NCBI RefSeq assembly: GCF_004345565.1
Contig: NZ_SLWA01000005.1
Coordinates: 62,001 to 126,000 of the forward strand
DNA from: Flavobacterium circumlabens
GTDB taxonomy: Bacteria; Bacteroidota; Bacteroidia; Flavobacteriales; Flavobacteriaceae
DNA length: 64,000 nucleotides
Direction of reading: 5' to 3'
Below, one piece after another: positions 54,597 through 63,709 of the stretch. The notes under the pieces are model-generated. The model made no database searches. It saw only the letters and a program-made list of their open reading frames with translations, and had not been told where the DNA came from. A program made the position numbers and the translations under genes. Each line of letters begins with the position of its first letter. Position 1 is the first letter of the stretch.

Positions 54597-57041
54597 ATGT
54601 TAGATATAAAAGATTTTTCGATGTTTGAAAATCATTCGAATTTTGATTTTAAAGGGCTTTTATTAAAGATTCTCAGTTATTGGAAATGGTTTCTTATTAG
54701 TTTAATCATTGCATTTGCAATTGCATATCAGGTAAATATTCGAAAAGAAAAGATTTACGGAATGCAGACAATGATTTCTATTAAGGAAGAAAGCAATCCG
54801 TTTTTTACGTCAAATACAAGTTTGGTTTTTAACTGGGGAGGAATTTCTGATCAGGTAAACGGGATTTCGACCATATTAAAGTCCAGATCACATAATGAGC
54901 TTGTTGTTGATAAATTACAGTTCTATATTGATTATCTTACTCAGGGAAAATATAATTTGGTTGATTCGTACGGAGAAGTACCTTTTTATTTAAATATTGA
55001 TAAATCCAGCGGGCAGCTTGCCAATACTTTAATCAGTATTAAATTTTTAAGTGAAAATGTATATGAAATCAGGATTCCCTTTGAGAATAATTCTGTTTCC
55101 TTAATAACATATTCGAAAAACTCTTATTCCAATACGTCGGTTCAGCCAGTAGAATTTGTAAAAAGATATAAAGTCGGAGAGCAGGTCACACTGCCTTTTC
55201 TAAATTGGAAATTGCAAATCAATGACAATCCCGGATTTTATAAAGGGAATGAGTATTTTGTTCGATTTAATGATTTTGATAATACGGTTTCGAATTACAG
55301 AGCAATTAATGTAGACGATGATGACAAGGGAGGCTCTTTGCTGACGTTATCATTGCAGGGTACAAACAAAGCAAGGATGGTTGATTATTTGAATTCGACA
55401 GTAAAAATGTTGATCAAAATTCAGCTTGACGGGAAAAATCAATTTGCAAACAATACAATACGATTTATTGATAGTACTCTTGTTGCAATGGAATCTCAGT
55501 TAAAAGAAAATGGGAATGAATTAAAGTCTTTCCGAAAAGATAAAAATATCTACGAGATTGAAGATGGCGGAGCTAAATTTTCTGATAAAATAATGGATTT
55601 TGATGTACAGAAAGATCTGATTTCGAGAAAAATTGCTTACTATAATTCATTAAAAACGTATTTGAATAACAGTGTAGATTATTCCCGATTACCCGCCCCG
55701 TCAGTTGCAGGAATTGAAGATCCGAATATTGTTGTGAATGTTTCAAAACTGATTGCGCTTTCTACACAAAGGTCAGAAATGGCCTATGCAGTAAAAAGTG
55801 ATAAGATTTTTAAGGATTTCGACAATCAAATGCATGCCGTGAAGGATGTTTTGCTTGAAAATATCATTAGTGCAAAATCATCATTATTGTATGATTTGTC
55901 GATGATAAACGCAAAAATTGGTCAGGCAGAAACTACCGTTAAAAGACTTCCGGAAGAACAACAGGAATTGTTGAAGATTAAAAGGAAATATGATTTAAAT
56001 GATAATATTTACACTGAATTTCTTCAAAAACGAAATGAAGCAGAAATTGTAAAGGCTTCTAATTTGTCGGATATCCATTTTATTGATCCCGCAAAAGATA
56101 TAGGCGGAAATTTAATTGGCCCTAAAACTTCTGCAAACTATGTCCTGGCTTTGTTTCTGGGGATGTTAATTCCTTTATTGTTTGTGTTTGTGATTTTCTT
56201 CGTTAATAATTCAATTCAAAATATAGAAGATATAAGTAAATTAACGCAGATTCCTATTATTGGAGTAATTGGTGTTAATAAAGACAATATAAACCTGGCA
56301 GTATTTGACAAGCCTAAATCTGCACTTTCAGAATCCTTCAGGACCATTCGTTCTTCGTTACAGTTTCTTTATAAAAAACAGCGGGTAAGCGGAGCAAAAA
56401 CATTAATGATTACTTCTTCGATAAGCGGTGAAGGAAAGACATTTTGTTCCATAAATATTGCAACTGTTTTTGCTTTAAGCGAAAAGAAAACAGTGATAAT
56501 AGGTTTAGATTTGAGAAAACCAAGATTGGCTGACGAATTTGGTCTGACAAATAATGTGGGCGTAGTGAATTACCTTATTAAGCAAAAAAGTCTGGAGGAA
56601 ATAACAAATTCAACCAATATTGCAAATCTTGATGTTATTCTTTCCGGTCCGATTCCGCCAAATCCATCTGAGCTTATTTTAAGTGAAGCGATGAAAGAAT
56701 TGATAGACGAATTAAAACAAAAATACGATTATATTATTCTGGATACTCCTCCGGTTGGGTTAGTGTCAGACGCTTTAGAGCTGGCTCAGTATGCAGATGT
56801 AACCTTGTATATTGTGAGACAAAACTATACTAAAAAGGATATGATCACCTTGTTGAATAACCGAATAAAAAGAGGAGAACTTAACAATGCGAGTATCGTT
56901 TTAAACGGATACGAGAATAAGGCTAAATACGGCTCCGGATACGGATATGGTTATGGCGCTTATTCTAACGGATATCATGAAGAAGAAGAAGAAGAAAAGA
57001 GTTTTATAAAATCTATTTTCAATAAATGGAATAAAAAATAA
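54597..57041 (+). CDS. Wzc-type chain-length regulator / tyrosine autokinase
   Basis: An 814-residue polysaccharide co-polymerase. The Wzz domain starts after a membrane segment (WKWFLISLIIAFAIAYQV, about residues 34-51). A large periplasmic coiled-coil part follows, then a second membrane segment near 515-540 (YVLALFLGMLIPLLFVFVIF). The cytoplasmic BY-kinase has Walker A SGEGKTFCS near 607, Walker A' IIGLDLRKPR near 636 and Walker B IILDTPPVG near 713. The tail (GSGYGYGYGAYSNGYHEE) is a tyrosine cluster for autophosphorylation, then a Glu run. It governs polymer length and export with Wza. Confidence 0.94.
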   Translation: MLDIKDFSMFENHSNFDFKGLLLKILSYWKWFLISLIIAFAIAYQVNIRKEKIYGMQTMISIKEESNPFFTSNTSLVFNWGGISDQVNGISTILKSRSHNELVVDKLQFYIDYLTQGKYNLVDSYGEVPFYLNIDKSSGQLANTLISIKFLSENVYEIRIPFENNSVSLITYSKNSYSNTSVQPVEFVKRYKVGEQVTLPFLNWKLQINDNPGFYKGNEYFVRFNDFDNTVSNYRAINVDDDDKGGSLLTLSLQGTNKARMVDYLNSTVKMLIKIQLDGKNQFANNTIRFIDSTLVAMESQLKENGNELKSFRKDKNIYEIEDGGAKFSDKIMDFDVQKDLISRKIAYYNSLKTYLNNSVDYSRLPAPSVAGIEDPNIVVNVSKLIALSTQRSEMAYAVKSDKIFKDFDNQMHAVKDVLLENIISAKSSLLYDLSMINAKIGQAETTVKRLPEEQQELLKIKRKYDLNDNIYTEFLQKRNEAEIVKASNLSDIHFIDPAKDIGGNLIGPKTSANYVLALFLGMLIPLLFVFVIFFVNNSIQNIEDISKLTQIPIIGVIGVNKDNINLAVFDKPKSALSESFRTIRSSLQFLYKKQRVSGAKTLMITSSISGEGKTFCSINIATVFALSEKKTVIIGLDLRKPRLADEFGLTNNVGVVNYLIKQKSLEEITNSTNIANLDVILSGPIPPNPSELILSEAMKELIDELKQKYDYIILDTPPVGLVSDALELAQYADVTLYIVRQNYTKKDMITLLNNRIKRGELNNASIVLNGYENKAKYGSGYGYGYGAYSNGYHEEEEEEKSFIKSIFNKWNKK

Positions 57042-57051
57042 TTTGAAATAC

Positions 57052-58035
57052 ATGGGAATAGCAGCTCAATATACAATTTTAATTACGGGAGGTGCCGGCT
57101 TTATTGGTTCCAACTTATGCGAGCATTTTCTAAAAGCGGGTCATAAAGTTGTTTGTCTGGATAATTTTGCGACAGGGCACCGCCATAATCTGGAAGATTG
57201 TATTGAGAACCCGAATTTTAAATTAATTGAAGGTGATATTCGTAATATCACCGATTGTCTTTTAGCAGTGAAGGGAGTCGATTTTGTGCTGCATCAGGCT
57301 GCTTTAGGTTCTGTTCCGAGATCTATAAATGATCCGATAACGACAAACGATGTTAATGTATCCGGTTTTTTAAATATGTTAACCGCCTCCCGCGATGCTA
57401 AAGTGAAAAGATTTATATACGCCGCAAGCTCTTCGACATACGGAGATTCTGAAGGATTGCCAAAAGTAGAAGAAGTTATTGGTAAGCCACTGTCACCATA
57501 CGCCATAACTAAATATGTAAACGAATTATACGCTGAAATTTTCAGTAAAACATATGGGCTGGAAACGATAGGATTGCGTTATTTTAATGTTTTTGGAAGA
57601 AAACAAGATCCTAATGGAGCCTACGCAGCAGTTATTCCTAAGTTTGTTATGCAATTTATGAATTATGAAAGCCCGGTCATTAACGGTGATGGAAATTACT
57701 CCCGTGATTTTACCTATATCGATAATGTGATTCAAATGAATGAACTGGCTATGATAAGCCAAAATAAGGAGGCAGTAAATACCGTTTATAATACGGCATT
57801 CGGAGATCGTAATACTTTAAATGATCTGGTAGGATATTTGAAAAAATATTTAGCGGAATTTGACCCGAAAATTGCTGATGTAGAAGTTGTTTATGGCGCA
57901 AACAGAGCGGGAGACATTCCGCATTCACTGGCAAGTATTGACAAAGCCAAAAATAAGCTGGGATACAATCCAAAATATTCTTTACAGGAAGGATTAAAGG
58001 AAGCGGTAAGCTGGTACTGGAATAATTTGAAATAG
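57052..58035 (+). CDS. NAD-dependent epimerase, UDP-GlcNAc 4-epimerase-like (WbpP/TviC type)
   Basis: A 327-residue extended short-chain dehydrogenase. The NAD site ILITGGAGFIGSNLCEHFL is near the N-terminus, catalytic residues are in AASSSTYGD and SPYAITKYVNELYAEIF (Tyr/Lys), and LRYFNVFGRKQDPNGAYAAV is the substrate segment. The pattern HQAALGSVPRSINDP is that of WbpP/TviC enzymes, which interconvert UDP-GlcNAc and UDP-GalNAc or their uronic acids. The precise substrate is inferred. A TTG at 57043 would add three residues; the ATG at 57052 is preferred. Confidence 0.88.
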   Translation: MGIAAQYTILITGGAGFIGSNLCEHFLKAGHKVVCLDNFATGHRHNLEDCIENPNFKLIEGDIRNITDCLLAVKGVDFVLHQAALGSVPRSINDPITTNDVNVSGFLNMLTASRDAKVKRFIYAASSSTYGDSEGLPKVEEVIGKPLSPYAITKYVNELYAEIFSKTYGLETIGLRYFNVFGRKQDPNGAYAAVIPKFVMQFMNYESPVINGDGNYSRDFTYIDNVIQMNELAMISQNKEAVNTVYNTAFGDRNTLNDLVGYLKKYLAEFDPKIADVEVVYGANRAGDIPHSLASIDKAKNKLGYNPKYSLQEGLKEAVSWYWNNLK

Positions 58036-58065
58036 AAATCAAAGATTAAGATAATAAATAACTAA

Positions 58066-59457
58066 ATGGAAGTAACCAAAATTTGTTGCATTGGTGCAGG
58101 TTATGTCGGAGGACCGACAATGGCAGTAATTGCTCAAAAATGTCCACATATTCAAGTGACTGTTGTTGATTTGAACGAACAAAGAATTAAAGACTGGAAT
58201 GATCCGGATACCAATAATATTCCGATCTATGAGCCGGGACTTTCAGAAATTGTTGCAGAAGCGAGAGGCAGAAATCTTTTTTTTTCGACTGAAGTCGAAA
58301 AAGCAATTGATGAAGCTCAGGTCATTTTTATATCAGTAAACACTCCAACTAAAACCTACGGAAAAGGAAAAGGTATGGCAGCTGATTTAAAATATATTGA
58401 ATTGTGCGCGAGACAAATTGCAAAAGTTGCAAAAGAAAATAAAATTGTAGTTGAAAAGTCAACATTACCAGTTCGTACGGCAGAGGCAATCAAAAGTATT
58501 CTGGATAATACCGGAAACGGAGTCCAGTTTCAAATATTATCTAATCCTGAATTTCTGGCGGAAGGAACGGCTGTTACGGATTTATTAAATCCGGACAGGA
58601 TCTTAATCGGTGGAGATACAACTCCCGAAGGAGAAGCTGCAATTAATGCCTTAGTTGATGTCTACGCTAACTGGGTCAGCAAAGATAAAATTCTGACTAC
58701 AAATGTTTGGTCTTCAGAATTGTCTAAACTTACAGCAAATGCATTTTTGGCGCAACGTATTTCATCTATAAATGCAATGTCAGAACTATGTGAAAAAACG
58801 GGTGCTGATGTAAGTGAAGTGGCTAGAGCAATTGGTATGGATAGCCGAATAGGGTCAAAATTTTTAAAAGCGTCTGTTGGTTTTGGAGGTTCCTGCTTTC
58901 AAAAAGACATTTTGAATTTAGTTTATATAGCAAAATCATATGGCTTAAATGAAGTGGCAGATTATTGGGAACAGGTTATTATTATGAATGATCATCAGAA
59001 ACGAAGATTTTCAAATAAGATTGTTCAAACCTTATACAATACTGTCGCCGATAAGAAAATTACATTTTTAGGATGGGCATTCAAGAAAGACACAAATGAT
59101 ACCCGTGAGTCAGCAGCAATTTATGTAGCGGATGATTTGATTAATGAACAGGCTAAAATCTCGGTTTATGATCCGAAAGTTTCAAGAAATAAAATGCTGG
59201 CGGACTTAAATTATTTAGAAAGCAGATCAGTTGAGGAAAATAATAATGCAATTCTTGCGTTTGATAATCCTTATGATGCTTGTAAAGGCTCACATGCCAT
59301 TTCAATTCTTACCGAATGGGATGAGTTTGTCGCTTATGACTGGCAAAAAATTTATGATTCAATGCATAAGCCGGCATTTCTTTTTGATGGCAGAAATATT
59401 TTAAATGCTAAAGAACTGGAGTCAATTGGCTTTGTTTACAAAGGGATAGGTTCTTAA
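58066..59457 (+). CDS. UDP-glucose 6-dehydrogenase
   Basis: A 463-residue dehydrogenase, UDP-glucose to UDP-glucuronate with two NAD+. The NAD fold is [40 protein letters not shown] is a signature of the eukaryote-like class. The catalytic Cys is in [11 protein letters not shown] (residue 277). The C-terminal domain starts [19 protein letters not shown]. It is longer than the bacterial Ugd of E. coli (388) and resembles the animal-type enzyme. It provides a uronic acid precursor for the polysaccharide. Confidence 0.93.
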   Translation: MEVTKICCIGAGYVGGPTMAVIAQKCPHIQVTVVDLNEQRIKDWNDPDTNNIPIYEPGLSEIVAEARGRNLFFSTEVEKAIDEAQVIFISVNTPTKTYGKGKGMAADLKYIELCARQIAKVAKENKIVVEKSTLPVRTAEAIKSILDNTGNGVQFQILSNPEFLAEGTAVTDLLNPDRILIGGDTTPEGEAAINALVDVYANWVSKDKILTTNVWSSELSKLTANAFLAQRISSINAMSELCEKTGADVSEVARAIGMDSRIGSKFLKASVGFGGSCFQKDILNLVYIAKSYGLNEVADYWEQVIIMNDHQKRRFSNKIVQTLYNTVADKKITFLGWAFKKDTNDTRESAAIYVADDLINEQAKISVYDPKVSRNKMLADLNYLESRSVEENNNAILAFDNPYDACKGSHAISILTEWDEFVAYDWQKIYDSMHKPAFLFDGRNILNAKELESIGFVYKGIGS

Positions 59458-59540
59458 TTGAAAATTAAGATTGATATAAGATTTGATGCGAAATGAGATA
59501 AAGAAAAGAGTGAAAATTTTATTTCAATATAAAAAAAATT

Positions 59541-60005
59541 ATGAATTGGTATGTAGTGTATACTAAGCCCAAATGGGAGAAAAAAGTTTCGGAAAGGCTA
59601 AATCAAATAGGTGTTGAATGCTATTGTCCTCTGATAAGTCAGATTAAACAATGGTCGGACAGAAAGAAAAAAATTGAGGTACCGCTTTTTAATTCCTATG
59701 TTTTTGTTCAGTTGCCGGACGCTGATAGGAACACAGTTTTTCAGGTTGCCGGGGCAGTGCGATATTTGTTTTGGTTAGGAAAACCCGCAATTGTGAAAGA
59801 TGAGGAAATTAATATCATAAAAAATAGTCTCACGGATTTAAATGTTAGTGAAATATCAGTCACTCCATTTCAGGTAGGAGACCGAATAAAATTAGAATCA
59901 GGGGTTTTTAGTAATCAGGATGCAATTGTTCAGGAGGTATCAAAAACGCATTATATCCTGGTTTTAGAATCTTTAGGATGTGTTTTGAAAATAAAATATA
60001 AATAA
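59541..60005 (+). CDS. UpxY/RfaH-like NusG-family transcription antiterminator
   Basis: A 154-residue NusG paralogue. The NGN domain starts NWYVVYTKPKWEKKVSERLN, followed by VECYCPLISQIKQWSDRKKK and PLFNSYVFVQLPD, the pattern shared by RfaH, LoaP and Bacteroides UpxY. The C-terminal KOW-like part begins FQVGDRIKLESGVFSNQDAI. Such proteins are encoded within the polysaccharide operon whose elongation they promote. It lies immediately upstream of a second promoter and an ops-like sequence. Confidence 0.93.
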   Translation: MNWYVVYTKPKWEKKVSERLNQIGVECYCPLISQIKQWSDRKKKIEVPLFNSYVFVQLPDADRNTVFQVAGAVRYLFWLGKPAIVKDEEINIIKNSLTDLNVSEISVTPFQVGDRIKLESGVFSNQDAIVQEVSKTHYILVLESLGCVLKIKYK

Positions 60006-60086
60006 TTTATTTTTTTACTTGTTATAGATTTATACAATAGAAGATGAAATGCTTTTTTAGCTTTTTATCTTCTGTTTTTTTTAAAT

Positions 60087-60127
60087 GCAAACTTAAGGTC
60101 TGATTCATAAAGGTTTGCTTTGTTTTT
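60087..60127 (+). terminator. Possible terminator after the antiterminator gene
   Basis: GCAAACTT (60087-60094) can pair with AGGTTTGC (60111-60118, one wobble) around a 16-nt loop, followed by TTTGTTTTTT. The large loop makes it a weak candidate. Confidence 0.4.
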
Positions 60128-60171
60128 TAGCCTTTTAATTTTTAGTCAGTTAAGTTCTACTGTAAACGGTA

Positions 60172-60202
60172 TTGAATAAGTTGACTTAATGTGTTATATT
60201 TG
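60172..60202 (+). promoter_or_regulatory. Promoter of the second polysaccharide segment
   Basis: TTG at 60172-60174 and TATATTTG at 60195-60202 are spaced by 20 bp, a full Bacteroidota match. It lies between the UpxY-like gene and the UDP-HexNAc dehydrogenase gene, with a leader of about 65 nt. Confidence 0.8.
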
Positions 60203-60223
60203 CCTAAAAGGGATTTTGAGTTA

Positions 60224-60264
60224 TCTGTGTCAGCTTTAATGTGACTCAGAGTGGCGAAGCCGTG
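60224..60264 (+). promoter_or_regulatory. Leader hairpin plus ops-like element
   Basis: TCTG-T-GTCA (60224-60232) pairs with TGAC-T-CAGA (60242-60250), 8 bp with one T-T mismatch, around a 9-nt loop. Three bases later comes GGCGAAGCCGTG (60253-60264), whose GGC-GAA-GCC can form a mini-hairpin. The RfaH ops core in E. coli, as I recall it, is GGCGGTAGCGTG; 8 of 12 positions agree. It lies 7 nt before the next ATG. Confidence 0.5.
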
Positions 60265-60271
60265 AATTGTA

Positions 60272-61585
60272 ATGAAAAAAGTGGATAAAAACGACTACAA
60301 AATAGACAAAAACATAAAAATAGCTATTATTGGTTTAGGTTATGTTGGTTTGCCATTGGCCAGATTATTTGCTACCAAATATTCGGTTATAGGTTTCGAT
60401 ATAAACGAATCAAGAATTGCATCTTTAAAATCCGGAACAGACACAACATTAGAAGTTGATGATGTTACTTTGCAGAAAGTATTAGTAAATAATTCGAGTC
60501 AGAATACCGGATTATATTGTACCAGTTCTTTAGATGATCTGGCAGCTTGTAATTACTTTATAATAACAGTTCCAACACCAGTAGATAAAAATAATCGTCC
60601 GGATTTAACGCCTTTGTATAAATCCAGTGAATCAGTTGGTAAAATATTGAAAAAAGGGGATATTGTGATTTACGAATCAACAGTATATCCGGGTGTTACA
60701 GAAGAGCAATGTGTTCCTGTTTTAGAAAAAGTTTCAGGATTAAAGTTTAATGAAGATTTTTTTGCAGGATATTCCCCGGAAAGAATAAATCCCGGAGATA
60801 AGGAACATACGGTCGAGAAAATTCTAAAAGTTACATCAGGATCCACATTAGAAATTGGTTTGAAAGTAGATGCTTTATATAAATCAGTTATTACCGCAGG
60901 TACGCATCTGGCTCCTTCCATAAAAGTAGCAGAAGCCGCTAAAGTGATAGAAAATTCTCAACGGGATATTAATATTGCTTTTGTTAATGAATTAGCCAAA
61001 ATATTCAACTTAATGGGGATTGATACTCAGGAAGTATTAACTGCGGCAGCTACAAAATGGAATTTTTTGCCCTTTAAGCCAGGCTTGGTTGGCGGACATT
61101 GTATTGGTGTAGACCCTTATTATCTGGCTCAGAGGGCGCAGGAGTTTGGTTATCATCCTGAAATAATTTTAGCAGGTCGACGTTTAAATGATAGTATGGG
61201 AGAATATGTTGCTTCGCAAATAGTAAAGCTCATGATCAAAAAAGGAATTTCTGTTAATGGTGCAAATCTTTTAATGCTTGGAATTACTTTTAAAGAAAAC
61301 TGTCCTGATGTTCGAAATACAAAAATTGTAGATGTTGTAAAGGCATTAAAAGAGTACGGAATTATAGTAACCATATTTGATCCAATTGCTAATGCAAATG
61401 ATGTAAAAAAAGAATATAATTTAATAACAATTAACAATATTCCGGATGATAAATTTGATGCGATTGTTCTGGGAGTAGCACATGCAGAATTTTTAGAATT
61501 AAATTTCTCAGAACTTCAAAAAGAAGATAGTTTAATATATGATGTAAAAGGAGTTTTAGGAGCTATAGCTGATAATAGATTATAG
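60272..61585 (+). CDS. UDP-N-acetylhexosamine 6-dehydrogenase (WbpO/TviB-like)
   Basis: A 437-residue nucleotide-sugar dehydrogenase. The NAD fold IAIIGLGYVGLPLARLFATK, the segment FIITVPTPVDKNNRPDLTPL, the conserved ESTVYPGVTEE and the catalytic Cys in GGHCIGVDPYYLAQ (residue 277) are typical. GFDINESRIASLKSGTDTT is the WbpO/TviB form, which oxidises UDP-GalNAc or UDP-GlcNAc to the uronic acid. It fits with the WbpP-like epimerase upstream to make UDP-GalNAcA. It opens the segment after the ops-like leader. Confidence 0.92.
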   Translation: MKKVDKNDYKIDKNIKIAIIGLGYVGLPLARLFATKYSVIGFDINESRIASLKSGTDTTLEVDDVTLQKVLVNNSSQNTGLYCTSSLDDLAACNYFIITVPTPVDKNNRPDLTPLYKSSESVGKILKKGDIVIYESTVYPGVTEEQCVPVLEKVSGLKFNEDFFAGYSPERINPGDKEHTVEKILKVTSGSTLEIGLKVDALYKSVITAGTHLAPSIKVAEAAKVIENSQRDINIAFVNELAKIFNLMGIDTQEVLTAAATKWNFLPFKPGLVGGHCIGVDPYYLAQRAQEFGYHPEIILAGRRLNDSMGEYVASQIVKLMIKKGISVNGANLLMLGITFKENCPDVRNTKIVDVVKALKEYGIIVTIFDPIANANDVKKEYNLITINNIPDDKFDAIVLGVAHAEFLELNFSELQKEDSLIYDVKGVLGAIADNRL

Positions 61586-61616
61586 TAACTAAAGGTCTTT
61601 TTTTATTTTAAGAAAA

Positions 61617-62624
61617 ATGAAAACAAAAAATTCAATTATACATGTCATTTTAACTGGTGGAGTTGGTAGTAGATTATGGCCTCTTTCCCGTAAAAGTCAA
61701 CCTAAACAATATTTAGAGATATTTGAGAATAAATCATTATTTGAAATGACAGTGGAACGCAACAGTCATTTAGCGGATAAAGTAATGGTCGTTGGAAATG
61801 TAGACAATCATCATTTAAGTGGTAAAGTGATGGATAAAACCGGAACAGGCTACTTAAACATTGTGGAGGCAACTCCAAGAAATACAGCTGCTGCTATTGC
61901 CTTTGCTGCATTTGCATCAGATCCTGATGATATATTAATTATTACTCCGTCAGATCATATCATTGATAAGATGGAAGATTATAATAAAGCTATTAATGAA
62001 GCCATTCTAAAAGCGGAAGACGGCTATATAGTAACATTCGGAATTATTCCAACTAAGCCCGAAACAGGTTACGGATATATTGAATCAAAAGGAGATAAAG
62101 TACTGTCATTTCGAGAAAAACCAAATCAAACTACAGCAAAAGAATTTATTGCGAGAGGTAATTTTTTATGGAATAGCGGAATGTTCTGTTTTAAGGCAGG
62201 AGTTCTTTTGGATGAATTAAAGCAATTTCAGCCAGAGGTTTATGAAAAATCTAAGGCAGTTTGGGAAGCAAATGAAAAAGGGCTTCTTAATTTAGATTTG
62301 TCGATGGAAATTCCGTCAATTAGTATTGATTATGCCGTGATGGAGCGCAGTAAAAAAATTAAAGTGGTACCGGCTTCATTCTCCTGGTCAGATTTAGGTT
62401 CTTTTGAATCTGTTTATGACTATTTGCTTTCAAAAAATCATCCTGTTGATAAAAATGGAAATATGGTCATTGGTTCTGGAAAACATACTACTTTTCTGGG
62501 ATTAAAAAATATTATTTTTGTATATACCGATACAGCAAATCTAATTTTGCAAAAAGAAAACTCACAAGATGTAAAAGACATATACAGTGAGTTGGAAAAA
62601 ATAAATTCAGATTTATTAAATTAA
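61617..62624 (+). CDS. Mannose-1-phosphate guanylyltransferase
   Basis: A 335-residue GDP-mannose pyrophosphorylase. The signature HVILTGGVGSRLWPLSRKSQ runs into PKQYLEIF; EATPRNTAAAIAFAA and ITPSDHII follow, FREKPNQTTAKEFI is in the middle, and SFSWSDLGSFESVYDYL is near the end. It lacks the C-terminal phosphomannose isomerase domain found in bifunctional ManC. It makes GDP-mannose, a precursor for mannose, fucose or related sugars. It lies 31 nt after the dehydrogenase and 12 nt before rfbB. Confidence 0.94.
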   Translation: MKTKNSIIHVILTGGVGSRLWPLSRKSQPKQYLEIFENKSLFEMTVERNSHLADKVMVVGNVDNHHLSGKVMDKTGTGYLNIVEATPRNTAAAIAFAAFASDPDDILIITPSDHIIDKMEDYNKAINEAILKAEDGYIVTFGIIPTKPETGYGYIESKGDKVLSFREKPNQTTAKEFIARGNFLWNSGMFCFKAGVLLDELKQFQPEVYEKSKAVWEANEKGLLNLDLSMEIPSISIDYAVMERSKKIKVVPASFSWSDLGSFESVYDYLLSKNHPVDKNGNMVIGSGKHTTFLGLKNIIFVYTDTANLILQKENSQDVKDIYSELEKINSDLLN

Positions 62625-62636
62625 TTAAAATTTAAA

Positions 62637-63683
62637 ATGAAAAAAATACTTATAACAGGTGGTGCCGGTTTTATTGGATCGCATGTAGTTAGACGTTTCG
62701 TAAATAGATATCCAGATTATCAAATTTTTAATTTAGATGCTTTGACTTATGCAGGGAATCTGGAAAATATAAAAGATATTGAAAACCACCCAAATTATCA
62801 TTTTGTTAAAGGAGATATCGTGGATGAAGCATTTATCAACGAATTATTCCTAAATTATAATTTTGATGGAATATTACACTTAGCAGCAGAATCCCATGTA
62901 GATCGTTCTATCGAAGATCCCTTGGCTTTTGTGAAAACAAATGTTATTGGTACTATGAATTTGTTAAATGCTGCAAAAAATCAATGGAAGGATGATTTTA
63001 CAAATAAAAGATTTTATCATATAAGTACAGATGAAGTTTACGGTTCTCTGGGAGCTGAAGGCCTTTTTACTGAAACTACAGCATATGACCCTAATTCACC
63101 TTATTCTGCATCAAAAGCAAGTTCAGATCACTTTGTGAGAGCTTATGGAGAAACATATGGCTTACCTTATGTTTTAACTAACTGCTCTAATAATTATGGC
63201 TCGTATCACTTTCCTGAAAAATTAATTCCTCTTTTCATAAACAATATTATAAATAATAAGCCATTACCCGTTTATGGAGATGGAAATTATACGCGCGACT
63301 GGCTTTTTGTAGAAGATCATGCTATTGCAATAGATTTGGTTTTTCATAATGGGAATAACCATGAAACTTATAATATTGGAGGATTCAATGAGTGGAAAAA
63401 TATAGATTTGGTTAAATTACTATGCCAGATCATGGATCAAAAATTAGGAAGAGCTGAAGGTACTTCTCAAGAACTAATAACTTACGTAAAAGACAGGCCA
63501 GGTCATGATTTGAGATACGCAATTGATGCATCTAAGATTAACAAAGAACTAGGATGGAAACCTTCGGTGACTTTTGAAGAAGGGTTAGAAAAAACAATAA
63601 ATTGGTATCTTGAAAATGAAGAATGGCTACAGAATGTAACTTCAGGCTCTTATAAAGATTATTATAAAAAACAATACTCATAG
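62637..63683 (+). CDS. rfbB: dTDP-glucose 4,6-dehydratase
   Basis: A 348-residue RmlB. The NAD site ILITGGAGFIGSHVVRRFV, the catalytic segment FYHISTDEVYGSLGAEG and SPYSASKASSDHFVRAYGET (Tyr/Lys), CSNNYGSYHFPEKLIP and RDWLFVEDHAIAIDLVFHNG are diagnostic. It makes dTDP-4-keto-6-deoxyglucose, the precursor of rhamnose and other deoxysugars. The rfbA, rfbC and rfbD partners are not in the window and may follow. Confidence 0.96.
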   Translation: MKKILITGGAGFIGSHVVRRFVNRYPDYQIFNLDALTYAGNLENIKDIENHPNYHFVKGDIVDEAFINELFLNYNFDGILHLAAESHVDRSIEDPLAFVKTNVIGTMNLLNAAKNQWKDDFTNKRFYHISTDEVYGSLGAEGLFTETTAYDPNSPYSASKASSDHFVRAYGETYGLPYVLTNCSNNYGSYHFPEKLIPLFINNIINNKPLPVYGDGNYTRDWLFVEDHAIAIDLVFHNGNNHETYNIGGFNEWKNIDLVKLLCQIMDQKLGRAEGTSQELITYVKDRPGHDLRYAIDASKINKELGWKPSVTFEEGLEKTINWYLENEEWLQNVTSGSYKDYYKKQYS

Positions 63684-63709
63684 ATTTATTTGTATCAAAT
63701 ATATTTAAT

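Noticed and set aside
56935..56985. Apparent tandem repeat of GGATATGG-like units at the end of the Wzc-like gene
   Set aside because: It encodes the tyrosine-rich autophosphorylation tail, so it is coding low complexity rather than a repeat element.
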